Below, in pieces: positions 16,445 through 26,330 of a stretch of DNA of 64,000 bases. The position numbers and the translations under genes are program-made. The notes beneath the pieces are model-generated. The model saw nothing but the letters and a program-made list of their open reading frames with translations. It was not told the DNA's origin and made no database searches. Every line of letters starts with the position of its first letter. Positions within the stretch are counted from its first letter, which is position 1. Source of the DNA: Chryseobacterium indologenes (lineage in GTDB: Bacteria; Bacteroidota; Bacteroidia; Flavobacteriales; Weeksellaceae); NCBI RefSeq assembly GCF_001295265.1, contig NZ_LJOD01000012.1, positions 62,001 through 126,000 on the forward strand. The letters are read 5' to 3'.

Positions 16445-16504
16445 GTTCCTAATTTGAGATTTCCGGGGTTTGAGGGGGAATGGGTGAAAAAAAGGTTGGG
16501 GGAA
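16445..16504 (+). repeat. Inverted repeat 1, left arm (hsdS 5' region)
   Basis: Near-identical to the reverse complement of 19450-19510, including GTTCCTAATTTGAGATTTCC. It lies at the start of target domain 1 coding in both copies, so recombination swaps whole S subunits. Confidence 0.85.
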
Positions 16505-16944
16505 GTAGCTAAAATTATTGGAGGAGGAACGCCAGATACTAATATTAAAGAATACTGGAGCGGAAATATCCAATGGTTTACACCTACTGAAATAAAATCA
16601 AATTTTGTCACAAAAAGCATTAGAACTATCACAGAATTAGGTTTAAAAAAATCCTCAGCAAAGTTATTGCCTAAAGGCACCATTCTTTTGACAACAAGGG
16701 CAACGATCGGTGAAGTTGCAATTGCAAATGAAGAGTGTTCTACTAATCAAGGTTTTCAATCGTTAGTAACTAATAAATTAACAAACAATATTTTTATATC
16801 AAATTGGATTAAGAGAAATAAAAATGAATTTATTAAGCGTGCTAATGGATCCACATTTCCAGAAATTGGCAAATCAGAGATAGAAAATATTTTAATTTAT
16901 CTTCCTTTAATTTATGAACAACAAAAAATATCGTCATTTCTCTC

Positions 16945-16994
16945 ATTAATTGATGAGAAAATTTCATCACAAATCAAAATAATTGAGGAGTTAA
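16945..16994 (+). repeat. Inverted repeat 2, left arm (hsdS central spacer)
   Basis: About 50 bases encoding the central conserved helix, nearly identical to the reverse complement of 18935-18984. Recombination here would exchange single target domains. Confidence 0.82.
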
Positions 16995-17652
16995 AGTTGC
17001 TAAAGCATACTCTTATTAAAAAATTATTTTCATACCAATTGAAATTTAATGATGATAATGGAAATAATTTTTTTGAATGGAGAGATATAATGCTTGGAGA
17101 TATAGGACAAGTAATTACAGGGAAAACACCAAGCACTAAAGACTTGGATTTATGGGACGGAGATGTACAATTTGTTACACCCACAGATATGAATGAAAGT
17201 AAATATCAATACTCAAGTAAACGAACTATTAAAAGGACTGAAAACTTAAAAATACTACCTCCCAAGAGTATAATGTTCACTTGTATTGCTTCTATTGGTA
17301 AAATGAGTTTATCTTTGAAACCTTGTGTAACAAATCAACAAATAAATTCTATTATACCTAATTCGGGTTTCAATAATGAATTTATTTTCTATGCTGTTGC
17401 AAATATATCAGAATTTATTAAGTCTATACAGAGTTCTTCTACAATGCCAATTATTAATAAGACTGAATTTTCAAAATTCAAAATTTCAGTTCCTTCTTTA
17501 AAAGAACAAACCAAAATTGCTGATTTTCTTACATCAATTGATAAAAAAATTAATATTGAAATTAAAGTAGCTCAAAAATTAGAAGACCAAAAGAGTTTTC
17601 TTCTACAACAATTATTCATTTAAATTACCAAAACCCTATTACATAGTAGTTT

Positions 17653-17707
17653 GCCTTTATCGGCAAAAAACATCTAAAAAAGATTAAAATCATAAATTTT
17701 TGCCGAT
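17653..17707. repeat. Small inverted repeat between silent hsdS cassettes
   Basis: TATCGGCAAAAA and TTTTTGCCGATA face each other about 30 bases apart between the two silent cassettes. It may be a terminator or recombination site. Confidence 0.5.
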
Positions 17708-17751
17708 AGCAAATAAGATTAAGGATTCTATTTCTTATATGAATACGATGA

Positions 17752-18396
17752 GAACTAGAAACCTTAATTAAAGGACTAAGTGAAAAACTATTTGCTCAAA
17801 AGATTCGATTTAAAGAATTTAATGGAAAATGGCGATTAAATAAATTAGGAGAAATTTTTTATTCGGAAAAGGGGAAAGGCCTTTCAAAGGATAAACTTGT
17901 CGTAAATGGAGAATATGAATGTGTATTATATGGAGAGTTATACACAAAATATAGAGAAGTTATTTTTAATGTTGTAAGCAAGACAAATGAAAATGATGGA
18001 TTAAAATCTCAAGTAGGCGATTTGCTAATACCAAGTTCAACAACTACAAGTGGGATTGATTTAGCTAATGTGACTGCTATTAATAAGGAAAATGTGTTAT
18101 TAGGTGGAGACATTACTGTTTTGCGTAGCAGAGAAAAAATAAATAATATCTTCTATGCCTATTACCTCTCAAATTATAAAAAAGAAGAAATAGCTAGTTA
18201 TGCTCAGGGCAGTACCATTGTACACCTATATTATAACCATATAAAAAATATGTTAATTGATTTCCCGTCGCTTGAAGAACAAACTGTTATATCTCAATTT
18301 CTTTCTTCTATTGACAATAAGGCGCAAATAGAAAAAAGTTTGTTAGAGAAATACGAATTGCAAAAAAAACATTTGTTACAAAACTTATTCATATAA
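17752..18396 (+). pseudogene. hsdS: Silent hsdS cassette 2 (central spacer plus one target domain)
   Basis: The frame is open from 17752 (stops at 17740 and 17749) without an ATG. It encodes the end of the central spacer (ELETLIKGLSEKLFAQ) and one complete C-terminal target domain, ending LLQNLFI like the expressed copy. It matches only the second half of an S subunit, so it could supply the second target domain through inverted repeat 2. It overlaps the stop of the expressed hsdS tail to tail. Confidence 0.78.
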
Positions 18397-18407
18397 ATAA
18401 GTTTTGC
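18380..18407. repeat. Palindrome at the meeting point of the convergent hsdS copies
   Basis: AAAACTTATT and AATAAGTTTT flank six bases. The two convergent hsdS genes share their last codons here (both end in LLQNLFI). Confidence 0.75.
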
Positions 18408-19540
18408 AGTAGATATACTTTCTGTATCTCAAATTGCTGTAGCAATGATTTTTCAATATTTATTTTTTCATTAACAGATGATAATAACTTTTCTGTTTTA
18501 TGTTGTTCTTCAAAAGAAGGACAATGGATGGAAGTTTCTCCATAATCTTTAAAATAAATATGAGGAATACCAGACCCCACTTTATATTTTTCAAAGTTGA
18601 AAAATTTTAAATAGAAGAAAATATATTTTAAATTTATTTCTGCTTTTGCTGTTAAATAGTTTAGAGTGCCAATAACCGAAAATTTGTCTTTTCCATACTG
18701 AACTTTTCCAACTCCTGATCCATCCTTAATGATTAAGATTGCATCTTTATCAATTTGGTGACTTTCCGTAAAGGAAATAATTCCTGTTGCCCCATAGACA
18801 GGGTAAGTTCCCTTTTCATTTATTATATCTGTTTCTGTCAATGAAGATGAATAACAAGAAACACAATCTTTTAATTTTTTATTAGGGATCTGTGAAAGAA
18901 GCAATTTTTGACAAAGTCCTTTAGTTAAGGTTTCTAACTCCTCAATTATTTTGATTTGTGATAGAATTTTCTCATCAATCAATGAAAGGAAATCAGATAT
19001 TTTTCTTTGTTCCTCAATTGGTGGAAAAGATATCTCAGATTTCATTAACTGATTCTTGGATAAATTGTATCTCGTGCTTCCTTGGGCCATAATTTTCACT
19101 ATACTTCTGAAACCATTACTCCTAAATAAAAATTGACCAAAAGCAGGATTTAATATTTGAATTGAATACAGTCTGTATCCGAAGCAAAAACTGTTTAAAT
19201 ATAATTCATCAATTTCATCAAGCAGTACTGAAGACATACCAATTTCTTCGGCAGTTTCAGAAGATGTTGTAAATAGAATATCCCCATATTTTACACGATT
19301 TTGATTTTCGGTTTCATTAATTTGAACATAGTCAAATCTTGAAGGGTCAATTTTAGGATTGTCAAAAACCTGTTTGTATTGGATGTATGGTTTCCCGGTT
19401 CCAAAATCTTCCTTGGTTTTTCCTGATAATCCGCTATAGGTTTCACCAATCTCCCCCAACCTCTTCACCTCCCATTCCCCCTCAAAACCCGGAAATCTCA
19501 AATTAGGAACGTTACCTACTTTTAGTTTTGTATTTGCCAT
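18389..19540 (-). CDS. hsdS: Type I restriction-modification specificity subunit (expressed copy)
   Basis: 383 residues. Recognises the two halves of the target site for the HsdM/HsdR complex. Two target-recognition domains (about 20-190 and 215-360) are separated and followed by helical spacers (SLIDEKILSQIKIIEELETL; SSVNEKINIEKSLLQQFEIQ). It is the only copy with a start codon (MANTKLK) and lies 9 bases after hsdM on the same strand. Inverted copies of its 5' region and spacer lie at 16445-16504 and 16945-16994, so its specificity is probably phase-variable. Confidence 0.92.
   Translation of the reverse strand: MANTKLKVGNVPNLRFPGFEGEWEVKRLGEIGETYSGLSGKTKEDFGTGKPYIQYKQVFDNPKIDPSRFDYVQINETENQNRVKYGDILFTTSSETAEEIGMSSVLLDEIDELYLNSFCFGYRLYSIQILNPAFGQFLFRSNGFRSIVKIMAQGSTRYNLSKNQLMKSEISFPPIEEQRKISDFLSLIDEKILSQIKIIEELETLTKGLCQKLLLSQIPNKKLKDCVSCYSSSLTETDIINEKGTYPVYGATGIISFTESHQIDKDAILIIKDGSGVGKVQYGKDKFSVIGTLNYLTAKAEINLKYIFFYLKFFNFEKYKVGSGIPHIYFKDYGETSIHCPSFEEQHKTEKLLSSVNEKINIEKSLLQQFEIQKVYLLQNLFI
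18935..18984 (-). repeat. Inverted repeat 2, right arm
   Basis: Partner of 16945-16994 inside the expressed hsdS central spacer. Confidence 0.82.
19450..19510 (-). repeat. Inverted repeat 1, right arm
   Basis: Partner of 16445-16504 at the 5' end of the expressed hsdS. About 3 kb lies between the arms and would be inverted. Confidence 0.85.
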
Positions 19541-19549
19541 CTCGGGGGG

Positions 19550-21130
19550 TTAATTTTCGTTAGTAATAGCATTAAGGATCGGTGCTTCAAAAGTAAGACC
19601 CAGCTCAGCCATGTAAGAATTGATTTCCTCATCAAGTTGGGCACGCTGAGCTTCAAGTTGTTTAATTTCGAACATGACAGCCTGAATATCAACCTGTTCT
19701 TCCTCTTCAAAGGTATCTACATATCGCGGAATATTCAAATTATAGTCGTTATCTGCAATTTCCTGTAAAGTGGCATTATGGCTGTATTTTGGGATTTCTG
19801 CCCGGGTACGGTAGGTTTCGACAATCTTTTCGATGTGCTCTACCCGCATTTTATTTTGGGTCTTAACTTTATCAAATTCTTTGCTGGCATCAATGAATAA
19901 GACCCCTTCATCTTCTTTACGGCATTTTTTGGCTACAATAATACAAGTGGGGATACTTGTTCCGTAGAAAATATTGGCAGGAAGCCCGATAATGGCATCA
20001 ATATAATTTTTCTTTTCAATCAGGAACTGGCGGATTTTTCCTTCTGCGCTGCCTCTGAACAAAACACCATGTGGAGCTACACAAGCCATTGTTCCCTGAT
20101 CGTTAAGATGGTGGAGCATATGCAGGATAAAAGCAAAATCGGCTTTTGATTTGGGAGCCAGTACTCCGGCAGGGCTGAAGCGGTCATCCGTATTAAACTT
20201 TGAAGCGGCACTCCACTGTGCAGAAAACGGAGGATTGGCTACAATCGCGTCAAACTGCTGGTCTCCAAATTGGTCAGATTCCAGAGTATCTCCGTTGCGT
20301 ATGTCAAAATCTTTGTATTTTACTCCATGCAGCAGCATATTCATACGACACAGGTTGAAGGTTGTCGGATTTTTTTCCTGTCCATAAATCACATCTGCCC
20401 GGCAGTTTTTTGCGGTTCTTAGTAGCAACGAACCACTTCCACAGGTGGGATCAAACACATCTTTCAACCTTATTTTATCGGTAGTAACAATCTCTGCAAG
20501 AACCTGGCTGACTTCCTGAGGGGTATAAAATTCTCCTGCTTTTTTCCCGGCTCCGGCTGCAAACTGGGAGATCATATATTCATAAGCATCCCCCAGAATA
20601 TCAATATCGCCGGCTTCATTTAAACCGAAATCAATACCGTTCAAAGCAATCAGAACTTCACTTACCAGGCGGTTTTTATCCTCGGGTGTTCTTCCCAGTT
20701 TTGGGGATGCCAGATCGATATCAGAAAACAATCCGCCAAAATCATCTTCACTCTCCTGTCCTATGGTGCTGTCTTCAATACGCTTCATTGAACGTTCCAG
20801 GGCAGGGAGAATATTTTCTTTTTTCTGGATAAGGCTGATGATGTGAGAATACAGATGTTCAGGCTGAATAAAATATCCCAGGTTATCAATACAGGTCCTC
20901 TTAATATTCTCTTTTAAGCTTTCATCATTGCCCTCCCACGCCTGTTGAAAATTTACCCCATCATAGGCCAGCTCTTCATTCACGTGAAGCTCAATTTTTT
21001 CAGACAGGTATTTATAGAAAATAAAGCCTAATGAAAAGTACATAAAATCGCTTGGAGACATATTCCCTCTCAAAGCATTGGCTACCATCCACAATTGGGT
21101 GCGCAGCTTTTCCTGTAATTCTTCGCTCAT
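19550..21130 (-). CDS. hsdM: Type I restriction-modification DNA methyltransferase subunit
   Basis: 526 residues. N6-adenine methyltransferase: N-terminal helical HsdM domain (about 5-150), then the SAM-binding fold with DPTCGSGSLLL (motif I), GQEKNPTTFNLCRMNMLLHG and the catalytic NPPF (motif IV). Length and motif order are typical. It is cotranscribed between hsdR (52 bases upstream) and hsdS (9 bases downstream). Confidence 0.96.
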   Translation of the reverse strand: MSEELQEKLRTQLWMVANALRGNMSPSDFMYFSLGFIFYKYLSEKIELHVNEELAYDGVNFQQAWEGNDESLKENIKRTCIDNLGYFIQPEHLYSHIISLIQKKENILPALERSMKRIEDSTIGQESEDDFGGLFSDIDLASPKLGRTPEDKNRLVSEVLIALNGIDFGLNEAGDIDILGDAYEYMISQFAAGAGKKAGEFYTPQEVSQVLAEIVTTDKIRLKDVFDPTCGSGSLLLRTAKNCRADVIYGQEKNPTTFNLCRMNMLLHGVKYKDFDIRNGDTLESDQFGDQQFDAIVANPPFSAQWSAASKFNTDDRFSPAGVLAPKSKADFAFILHMLHHLNDQGTMACVAPHGVLFRGSAEGKIRQFLIEKKNYIDAIIGLPANIFYGTSIPTCIIVAKKCRKEDEGVLFIDASKEFDKVKTQNKMRVEHIEKIVETYRTRAEIPKYSHNATLQEIADNDYNLNIPRYVDTFEEEEQVDIQAVMFEIKQLEAQRAQLDEEINSYMAELGLTFEAPILNAITNEN

Positions 21131-21182
21131 AATTATTGTTTTTTATATCCGAAATAGATGTTGATAAAGATTTGTCCGGTTT

Positions 21183-23987
21183 TTAATCCCAGCTGAAGAC
21201 GCTGATTATGGTTTTTAATTTTTGAGAAACACGATCAATAATAGTACGGCGCTCATTCAGCCCGACTTTGATCTGCTTTACTGCATCCTGAATGATTTCA
21301 GGCTTTTCCCTCCGGAGATAGTCATATTCTGCAATAAAAGCGGCCAATGCCTCAACGCTGATACCTTCTTCATCAGCCAATTTATGGATGGCTTCATCAC
21401 GTTTACGGGTTATGAATTCATTCAGAAGTCTCTCCAGATCCAGGGTTCCGTCGGTTTTTGATCTTTCAAACTCCTCTTTATTGTTATCGATGTTCTCTTC
21501 TATAAATTCATGGAAGAGTGGTGTTTTATTACGCGTTTGCGAGTCATTGGAAACGGTATCCAGAATGCGCTGGCGCTCTTTTTGGTAATCATCTTTCTTA
21601 GTATCCAATCCTGCTATCAGTTTCAGGATATAGCTTACGTTGATGATGTCGCTATGCAATAATTCGAGACAGAAATCAATATCTTCCAAAGTCTGCTGGC
21701 TTCCGTACACCTGCGGATCTTCTCCAACGGTAGGTGAAGTATGAACCCGGTCTGCAATATCCAGGTATTTGCTCCGGAAGTCCATAAATTCCTGATTCGT
21801 CATTGGAAAAGAACTGTCTTCGGCATCAAAATCGTCATACACCTGTATTTCAGCCCGCTTTTTAATGATATCCCGGAAGTCCAGTACGAAATCTCGCCTG
21901 TCGTCTTCGCTTTGCAGCAGGTCTACGATCTGAACATCAGGATATTTTTCTTTAAAGTCCTGCATAAGTTCAGAAAGCTGTCCTTTGACTACATCATAAG
22001 CCCCCCGGATGATATGCTCAACAGGCTGGTTATTACTGAATAATTTAATGGCTTCATCTACATTAGCTTTAAGATCGCGGAAACAGATGATTTTACCAAA
22101 CTGCTTTTTCTCGTTCAGAATACGGTTCGTTCTGCTGAAAGCCTGTAATAATCCGTGATATTCCAGGTTTTTATCCACATACAGCGTATTCAGTTTTTTA
22201 GCATCGAACCCTGTCAGGAACATATTCACCACAAGCAACAGATCTAATGGTTCCATTTCAGGCTTTTTCTTTTTCATTCTCAGATTGACGTCATCGTAAT
22301 AGGCTCCGAAATTTTCCAGTGAAAAAGAAGTTCCGAACATCTGATTATAGTCGTTCATGATGTCCGCCAGCTCATCGGAAGTTACCTTTTCATTGGCAAA
22401 CCCCTGATTCATTCCTGTGTTTTCATCATCCTGCGGACTAACAGCTGCATAAGTAAATACGGCACCGATTTTTATTTCAGGATTAAGCTGCTTAAAAAGC
22501 TTATAATATTTCACTAATGCCGTTATGGACTGGATGGCAAAAAGGGCATTAAATTCTCCGTTTGCGGTTGATTTATGGAAATTTCCCAAAATGAATTTTG
22601 CAATTTCAGTCATTCTGGTCTCATTCATATAATCTCTGCCTAGTTCCGTATTTCCTTTGTAATACTCTACAAGAAAACCCAGTACGTTATCGTCTGCAAT
22701 TGCATCTTTAATAAGGTATTTGTGCAGGCAGTCATCAAATATTTCAGCGGTTGTATGCTCATTTGCATTTTTTGCAAAAATGGGTGTTCCGGTAAAGCCA
22801 AAAATCTGAAGATTGCTGAAAAACTGCCTGATATTACGGTGCGAATCCCCAAACTGGCTCCTGTGGCACTCATCAAAGATCATGACTACTTTCTGTTCGC
22901 GTACCTCCTGAAGATGTTTATTGTAACGGTCCCTTGTAACAGCATTATTCAGCTTCTGTATTGTTGTAATAATAATTTTGGAACCTCCTCCCAGCCTCTT
23001 TATAAGCTCGAAAGTATTATCAGTACCGTCTACCGCTCCTTTTTCAAAGGCATCATATTCACTTTGGGTCTGGGTATCCAGATCCCTCCGGTCTACAACG
23101 AAAATGACCTTATCTACCCCATCTATTTCAGAAGCCAGCTGAGCAGTTTTAAAAGAGGTTAATGTCTTTCCTGCCCCTGTTGTATGCCATATATATCCAT
23201 TTTTGGCGGTATTTTCTATTCTGGTCAGTATTTTTTCTACTGCGTAATACTGGTAGGGACGAAGTACCATTAAAGCACGGTCTCCTTCATGCAGAACAAT
23301 ATATTTACTGATCATTTTACCTAAGCTGCATCGTTCCAGAAAAGAATTGGCAAATTGGTTCAGATCATTGTAGGGAACATTTTCCGTATCCGTCCAGTTG
23401 AATGTGAAGTTATAACCTCCATTAGGGTTGTTGGCAAAATACCGGGTATTTACCCCATTGGAAATCACAAAAAGCTGAACATAGTCAAACAGGCCTGTAT
23501 AAGAGGTTTTATAGTATTGCTGAATCTGGTTATATGCTTCTTTAAGCTCTGTTCCTTTTCTTTTGAGCTCTATCTGGACTAAGGGAAGTCCGTTGATCAG
23601 AATCGTCACATCATATCTGCATTTCTTTCTTCCTTCAGTAGTGATCTGATTGGAAACCTGAAATTCATTTTTACACCATTTCTGCCGGTTCAGAAATTCA
23701 ACCCAGATGCGCTGACCGTCTTCCGTATCGAGTGGATAGAGATCTCTCAGCTTTTTAGCTTTTTCAAAACGGGTGCCTCCTTCCAGATGAATACGGATTT
23801 TTTCAAACTCTTTATCCGTAAAGGCTGATCTTCCGGCTTCAGCCAGTGTCTTTCGGTTATGCTTTTCGAGCTGGCTTTTAAAATTGGCGTACAGATTCTC
23901 TTCTCTCAGCTGTACATATTCGTAGCTGTTGTCTATAAGAGTTTTTATCAGTCCGTTTTCCAGTGCCTGTTCGGTTTGGGTAGTCAT
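21183..23987 (-). CDS. hsdR: Type I restriction endonuclease/translocase subunit
   Basis: 934 residues. N-terminal PD-(D/E)xK nuclease (YDVTILINGLPLVQIELKRK, about 125-147), then superfamily 2 helicase motifs: Walker A TTGAGKT, Walker B DECHRSQ, motif III FTGTP, and later SRTNR. It is the first gene of the hsdRMS operon, and all core motifs look intact. It faces away from the RNA-repair island and shares no regulon promoter with it. Confidence 0.95.
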   Translation of the reverse strand: MTTQTEQALENGLIKTLIDNSYEYVQLREENLYANFKSQLEKHNRKTLAEAGRSAFTDKEFEKIRIHLEGGTRFEKAKKLRDLYPLDTEDGQRIWVEFLNRQKWCKNEFQVSNQITTEGRKKCRYDVTILINGLPLVQIELKRKGTELKEAYNQIQQYYKTSYTGLFDYVQLFVISNGVNTRYFANNPNGGYNFTFNWTDTENVPYNDLNQFANSFLERCSLGKMISKYIVLHEGDRALMVLRPYQYYAVEKILTRIENTAKNGYIWHTTGAGKTLTSFKTAQLASEIDGVDKVIFVVDRRDLDTQTQSEYDAFEKGAVDGTDNTFELIKRLGGGSKIIITTIQKLNNAVTRDRYNKHLQEVREQKVVMIFDECHRSQFGDSHRNIRQFFSNLQIFGFTGTPIFAKNANEHTTAEIFDDCLHKYLIKDAIADDNVLGFLVEYYKGNTELGRDYMNETRMTEIAKFILGNFHKSTANGEFNALFAIQSITALVKYYKLFKQLNPEIKIGAVFTYAAVSPQDDENTGMNQGFANEKVTSDELADIMNDYNQMFGTSFSLENFGAYYDDVNLRMKKKKPEMEPLDLLLVVNMFLTGFDAKKLNTLYVDKNLEYHGLLQAFSRTNRILNEKKQFGKIICFRDLKANVDEAIKLFSNNQPVEHIIRGAYDVVKGQLSELMQDFKEKYPDVQIVDLLQSEDDRRDFVLDFRDIIKKRAEIQVYDDFDAEDSSFPMTNQEFMDFRSKYLDIADRVHTSPTVGEDPQVYGSQQTLEDIDFCLELLHSDIINVSYILKLIAGLDTKKDDYQKERQRILDTVSNDSQTRNKTPLFHEFIEENIDNNKEEFERSKTDGTLDLERLLNEFITRKRDEAIHKLADEEGISVEALAAFIAEYDYLRREKPEIIQDAVKQIKVGLNERRTIIDRVSQKLKTIISVFSWD

Positions 23988-24270
23988 CGTATTAATTTCT
24001 TGGAAGTAAAAGTATAGGCTTCCAGCCTGATGACCTTACGGGTTTCCGTAATATGGATAAATATTTTAAGTTTTGATAAAAAAATAATATTTAAATAGAT
24101 GAATTACAAATATTTACACAATGCAATAATTCCCATTTAATTGATTATAGCTAGGATTCCGCATTTCTTTTCCTGGAATGAAATATCCTTACTGACATAC
24201 ATTTTCTCCATGAATCATATCAGCACAGACGTATGGATGCATAAGATTGGACATTGTAAGTAAATAAAAA
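23988..24270. other. Intergenic region between hsdR and the SPFH gene
   Basis: AT-rich upstream region of hsdR. No tRNA-like element and no ORF of interest seen. Confidence 0.4.
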
Positions 24271-24304
24271 CGGGGCAGACCTGCTTATTCACAAGTTTGC
24301 CCCT
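24271..24304 (-). terminator. Intrinsic terminator after the SPFH gene
   Basis: Minus strand AGGGGCA, 20-base loop, TGCCCCG, then TTTTTATTTA, about 20 bases past the SPFH stop. Confidence 0.8.
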
Positions 24305-24324
24305 ATGGTGATAGTTATTAGTTT

Positions 24325-25422
24325 CTATTTGGCGAAGATTTCTTTCAGCTGGGAAACGATGTTGCTGTTTCCGGAAACGGTGATATCCCCGATCTTTTCT
24401 GCGATCTTCTCCATATATTCCATTTCTTTCAGCTTCCACAGGACTTCGTTTTCCTCCATCAGCTTTGCAGTGTTCAGAAGGCTTCTTGTGGAGGCTGTTT
24501 CTTCACGTCTCATGATGCTGTTGGCCTGAGCTTTTTTCTCTGCAATCAGTACCTGGTTGATGATTTCTTTCATTTCACCCGTCAGAATGACATCTCTGAT
24601 TCCTGCATCTGACACTTTCAGCCCCAGATCTTCTCCTTTATTTCCGAAGTTTTCCAGAATTTCTTTTCCTACCGCATCTTTTTTCAGCAGCAATTCATCC
24701 AGAGTAAGAGCTCCTACGAATTCACGCAGAGCCAGCTGCATCAGAACATACAATTGCTTATCGTATTCCTTATTCTGCATTAAAGCCTTTTCAATATCGG
24801 TGATCTGAAAGCTTACATAGAAATTGATACGAAGCATGGCTTTATCTTTTGTTAAAAGCTCCTGTCCTGCAATTTCCATCTGCTGCATACGGATATCAGC
24901 ATATTTTACTTCAATTGGGATTTCATTGATCCAGAAGCTGTATATTCCCGGTTCTAGAACTTTCGTCAGTTTCCCGTTGATAAGCAATAGTCCTTTATAT
25001 TGGTTTGCAATTGAAAATTTCCTTACGAAGTTTCTCAGCATCGCATTTTCAAGAACGGATCCGGATACGTTTTCGGTGATTTCCACTTTGGTAAGGTCAA
25101 TTTTCTGGAATTCTCTTTTCAGGATGTCTTTCCAAAATGCATATTGCCCTACTTTCAGAACTTCTTTGAAGATTCCGTTTTCATAGACCAGCACAATTTC
25201 GCCGTCTTTTACATCAATAACCTGTAGCATGGTGTTCAGTTGTTCATTTTTAAGCAGAAGGTTCAGGTCATCAGGGGCCTGAAATGCTGTTTTCATGTCA
25301 TGTACCGTTACGGTTTTATTTCCGAACATCCAGTAATTACCTTCTTTAAGGATCTGAATAAGATTTCCGTTCTGAAAAACAAGACCTGACTGGTATGCTT
25401 TAACTGTAATTTTTTTCAACAT
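24325..25422 (-). CDS. SPFH/Band-7 (slipin-like) protein of the RNA-repair island
   Basis: 365 residues without a hydrophobic N-terminal anchor. The SPFH domain is at about 150-290 (ADIRMQQMEIAGQELLTKDKA, then VALREF-like and VSDAGIRDVILTGEM), followed by a coiled coil to residue 345. Two VFQNGNLIQIL/VYENGIFKEVL-like repeats precede it. Published comparative genomics of RNA repair (from memory, Burroughs and Aravind) links such soluble SPFH proteins to a tRNA-like RNA and to RNA ligases. Here the RNA with two tRNA modules lies directly upstream on the same strand. A scaffold for RNA repair is the likely role. Confidence 0.88.
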   Translation of the reverse strand: MLKKITVKAYQSGLVFQNGNLIQILKEGNYWMFGNKTVTVHDMKTAFQAPDDLNLLLKNEQLNTMLQVIDVKDGEIVLVYENGIFKEVLKVGQYAFWKDILKREFQKIDLTKVEITENVSGSVLENAMLRNFVRKFSIANQYKGLLLINGKLTKVLEPGIYSFWINEIPIEVKYADIRMQQMEIAGQELLTKDKAMLRINFYVSFQITDIEKALMQNKEYDKQLYVLMQLALREFVGALTLDELLLKKDAVGKEILENFGNKGEDLGLKVSDAGIRDVILTGEMKEIINQVLIAEKKAQANSIMRREETASTRSLLNTAKLMEENEVLWKLKEMEYMEKIAEKIGDITVSGNSNIVSQLKEIFAK

Positions 25423-25773
25423 TTCTAATTGTATTTATGGTTATTATTTAATTTAAAAAAGGGAAAAACCAAGATTGTTTCTTTCAAAAACAACGGAGGA
25501 AAAGGGTTTCAGAAAAATTCATTCTGTCTTTGAACAGTTTTTTGAATACTATCATCAATTTCACGATTCTGTATGCTGTTTCTTTTGAAACTCATACAAA
25601 AAAGTTTTCCATTAATTCTATTATCCAATAAGGTCTGTTCTTAAGACCGATTTCATTTTCAGAAAAATCTTTTCCTGCAGGTCTTTTCAAAATGCTGATT
25701 CAACAGCTGAAAAAACCTCAGATTTTCCTGTAAAAAGATGTTTTTTTAATGAGAAACATTTAAAACTCGGCAT
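25423..25773 (-). other. Spacer between tRNA-like RNA and SPFH gene, with hairpins
   Basis: 350 AT-rich bases forming the probable SPFH leader. GGTCT/AGACC (25632-25648) and a longer stem with GTATG, GTTTC and their complements (25571-25597) suggest local structure. No ORF seen. Confidence 0.4.
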
Positions 25774-25797
25774 AAAAAATAGATTTTGAGTCTATTT
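25774..25797 (-). terminator. Intrinsic terminator of the SPFH-linked tRNA-like RNA
   Basis: AAATAGA, seven-base loop, TCTATTT and further T on the minus strand, 9 bases after the last stem of the RNA. It separates the RNA from the SPFH gene. Confidence 0.75.
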
Positions 25798-26122
25798 CAA
25801 TGATACTGCAGTCATAGTGCAGCGCGTCAACCATTCCGCCTTACCAATCGAATTGGCAGTGGGATTCGAACCCACACATCATAAACTATTACTCTACCAA
25901 CTGAGTTATATTCCCGTTCAGGAAATAGAAGGATTCGAACCTTCGACACATAGCACATGGAATTTTATGGAAAATCCCTAACCTTCAGACCTGCTGAACA
26001 GAAGAACATCATATTTCTCAATAAAATCTCCTGCAATGGTGCTATACAGAAACACTCCAACATGGCCTGTCTGATATTTTGACTAAAATCTGTTTTTCAA
26101 AATTTTAGTAATCTTTCATTTT
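25798..26122 (-). ncRNA. SPFH-linked RNA with two tandem permuted tRNA modules
   Basis: Module 1: T-arm GAAGG/CCTTC, loop TTCGAAT (25928-25944), 3' acceptor TATTTCC, five-base connector, 5' acceptor GGGAATA (7 of 7 with one wobble), TA, D-arm ACTC/GAGT (25891-25906). A 15-base linker leads to module 2: T-arm GTGGG/CCCAC, loop TTCGAAT (25859-25875), 3' acceptor TGCCAAT, three-base turn, 5' acceptor ATTGGTA, D-arm GCG/CGC (25824-25839), then an anticodon-like hairpin CTGCA/TGCAG (25806-25822). A 5' region closes by ATAGCAC/GTGCTAT (26039-26045 with 25950-25956). Bounded by promoter C and a terminator. Confidence 0.82.
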
Positions 26123-26127
26123 GATGA

Positions 26128-26167
26128 TGCAAAGTAAGAAGCATATTGCGCAATCTTTTTGCGTAGT
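26128..26167 (-). promoter_or_regulatory. Regulon promoter C (tRNA-like RNA and SPFH)
   Basis: Half-sites CTACGCA and TTGCGCA in the 21-bp operator (26147-26167), 13 bases, TTTGCA (26128-26133) preceded by TTAC. Same architecture as sites A, B and D. Confidence 0.85.
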
Positions 26168-26330
26168 AAAAAAATTAAAGAAAATATCTATAATTTTTCA
26201 TTTGGTTGAAAATGATCACTATTGAAAATCACCGTTTGATTTTATTGGTGAAAGAATTTCTGATCATTGTAGAAAAGCCTTAATAAAATAAGGATCATAC
26301 GGCTGTACGATCCTTAAATTTACATCTGTA

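Larger units (their letters stand above)
16439..17623 (+). pseudogene. hsdS: Silent hsdS cassette 1 (two target domains, no start codon)
   Basis: An open frame begins right after an in-frame TGA (16436-16438). It encodes a full-length S subunit from VPNLRFPGFEGEW onward but has no ATG. It holds two target-recognition domains (about residues 5-160 and 205-350) each followed by the helical spacer (SLIDEKISSQIKIIEEL). The spacer and the first 60 bases are inverted copies of the expressed hsdS on the minus strand. I read it as a donor cassette for inversion, not an expressed gene. Confidence 0.82.
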
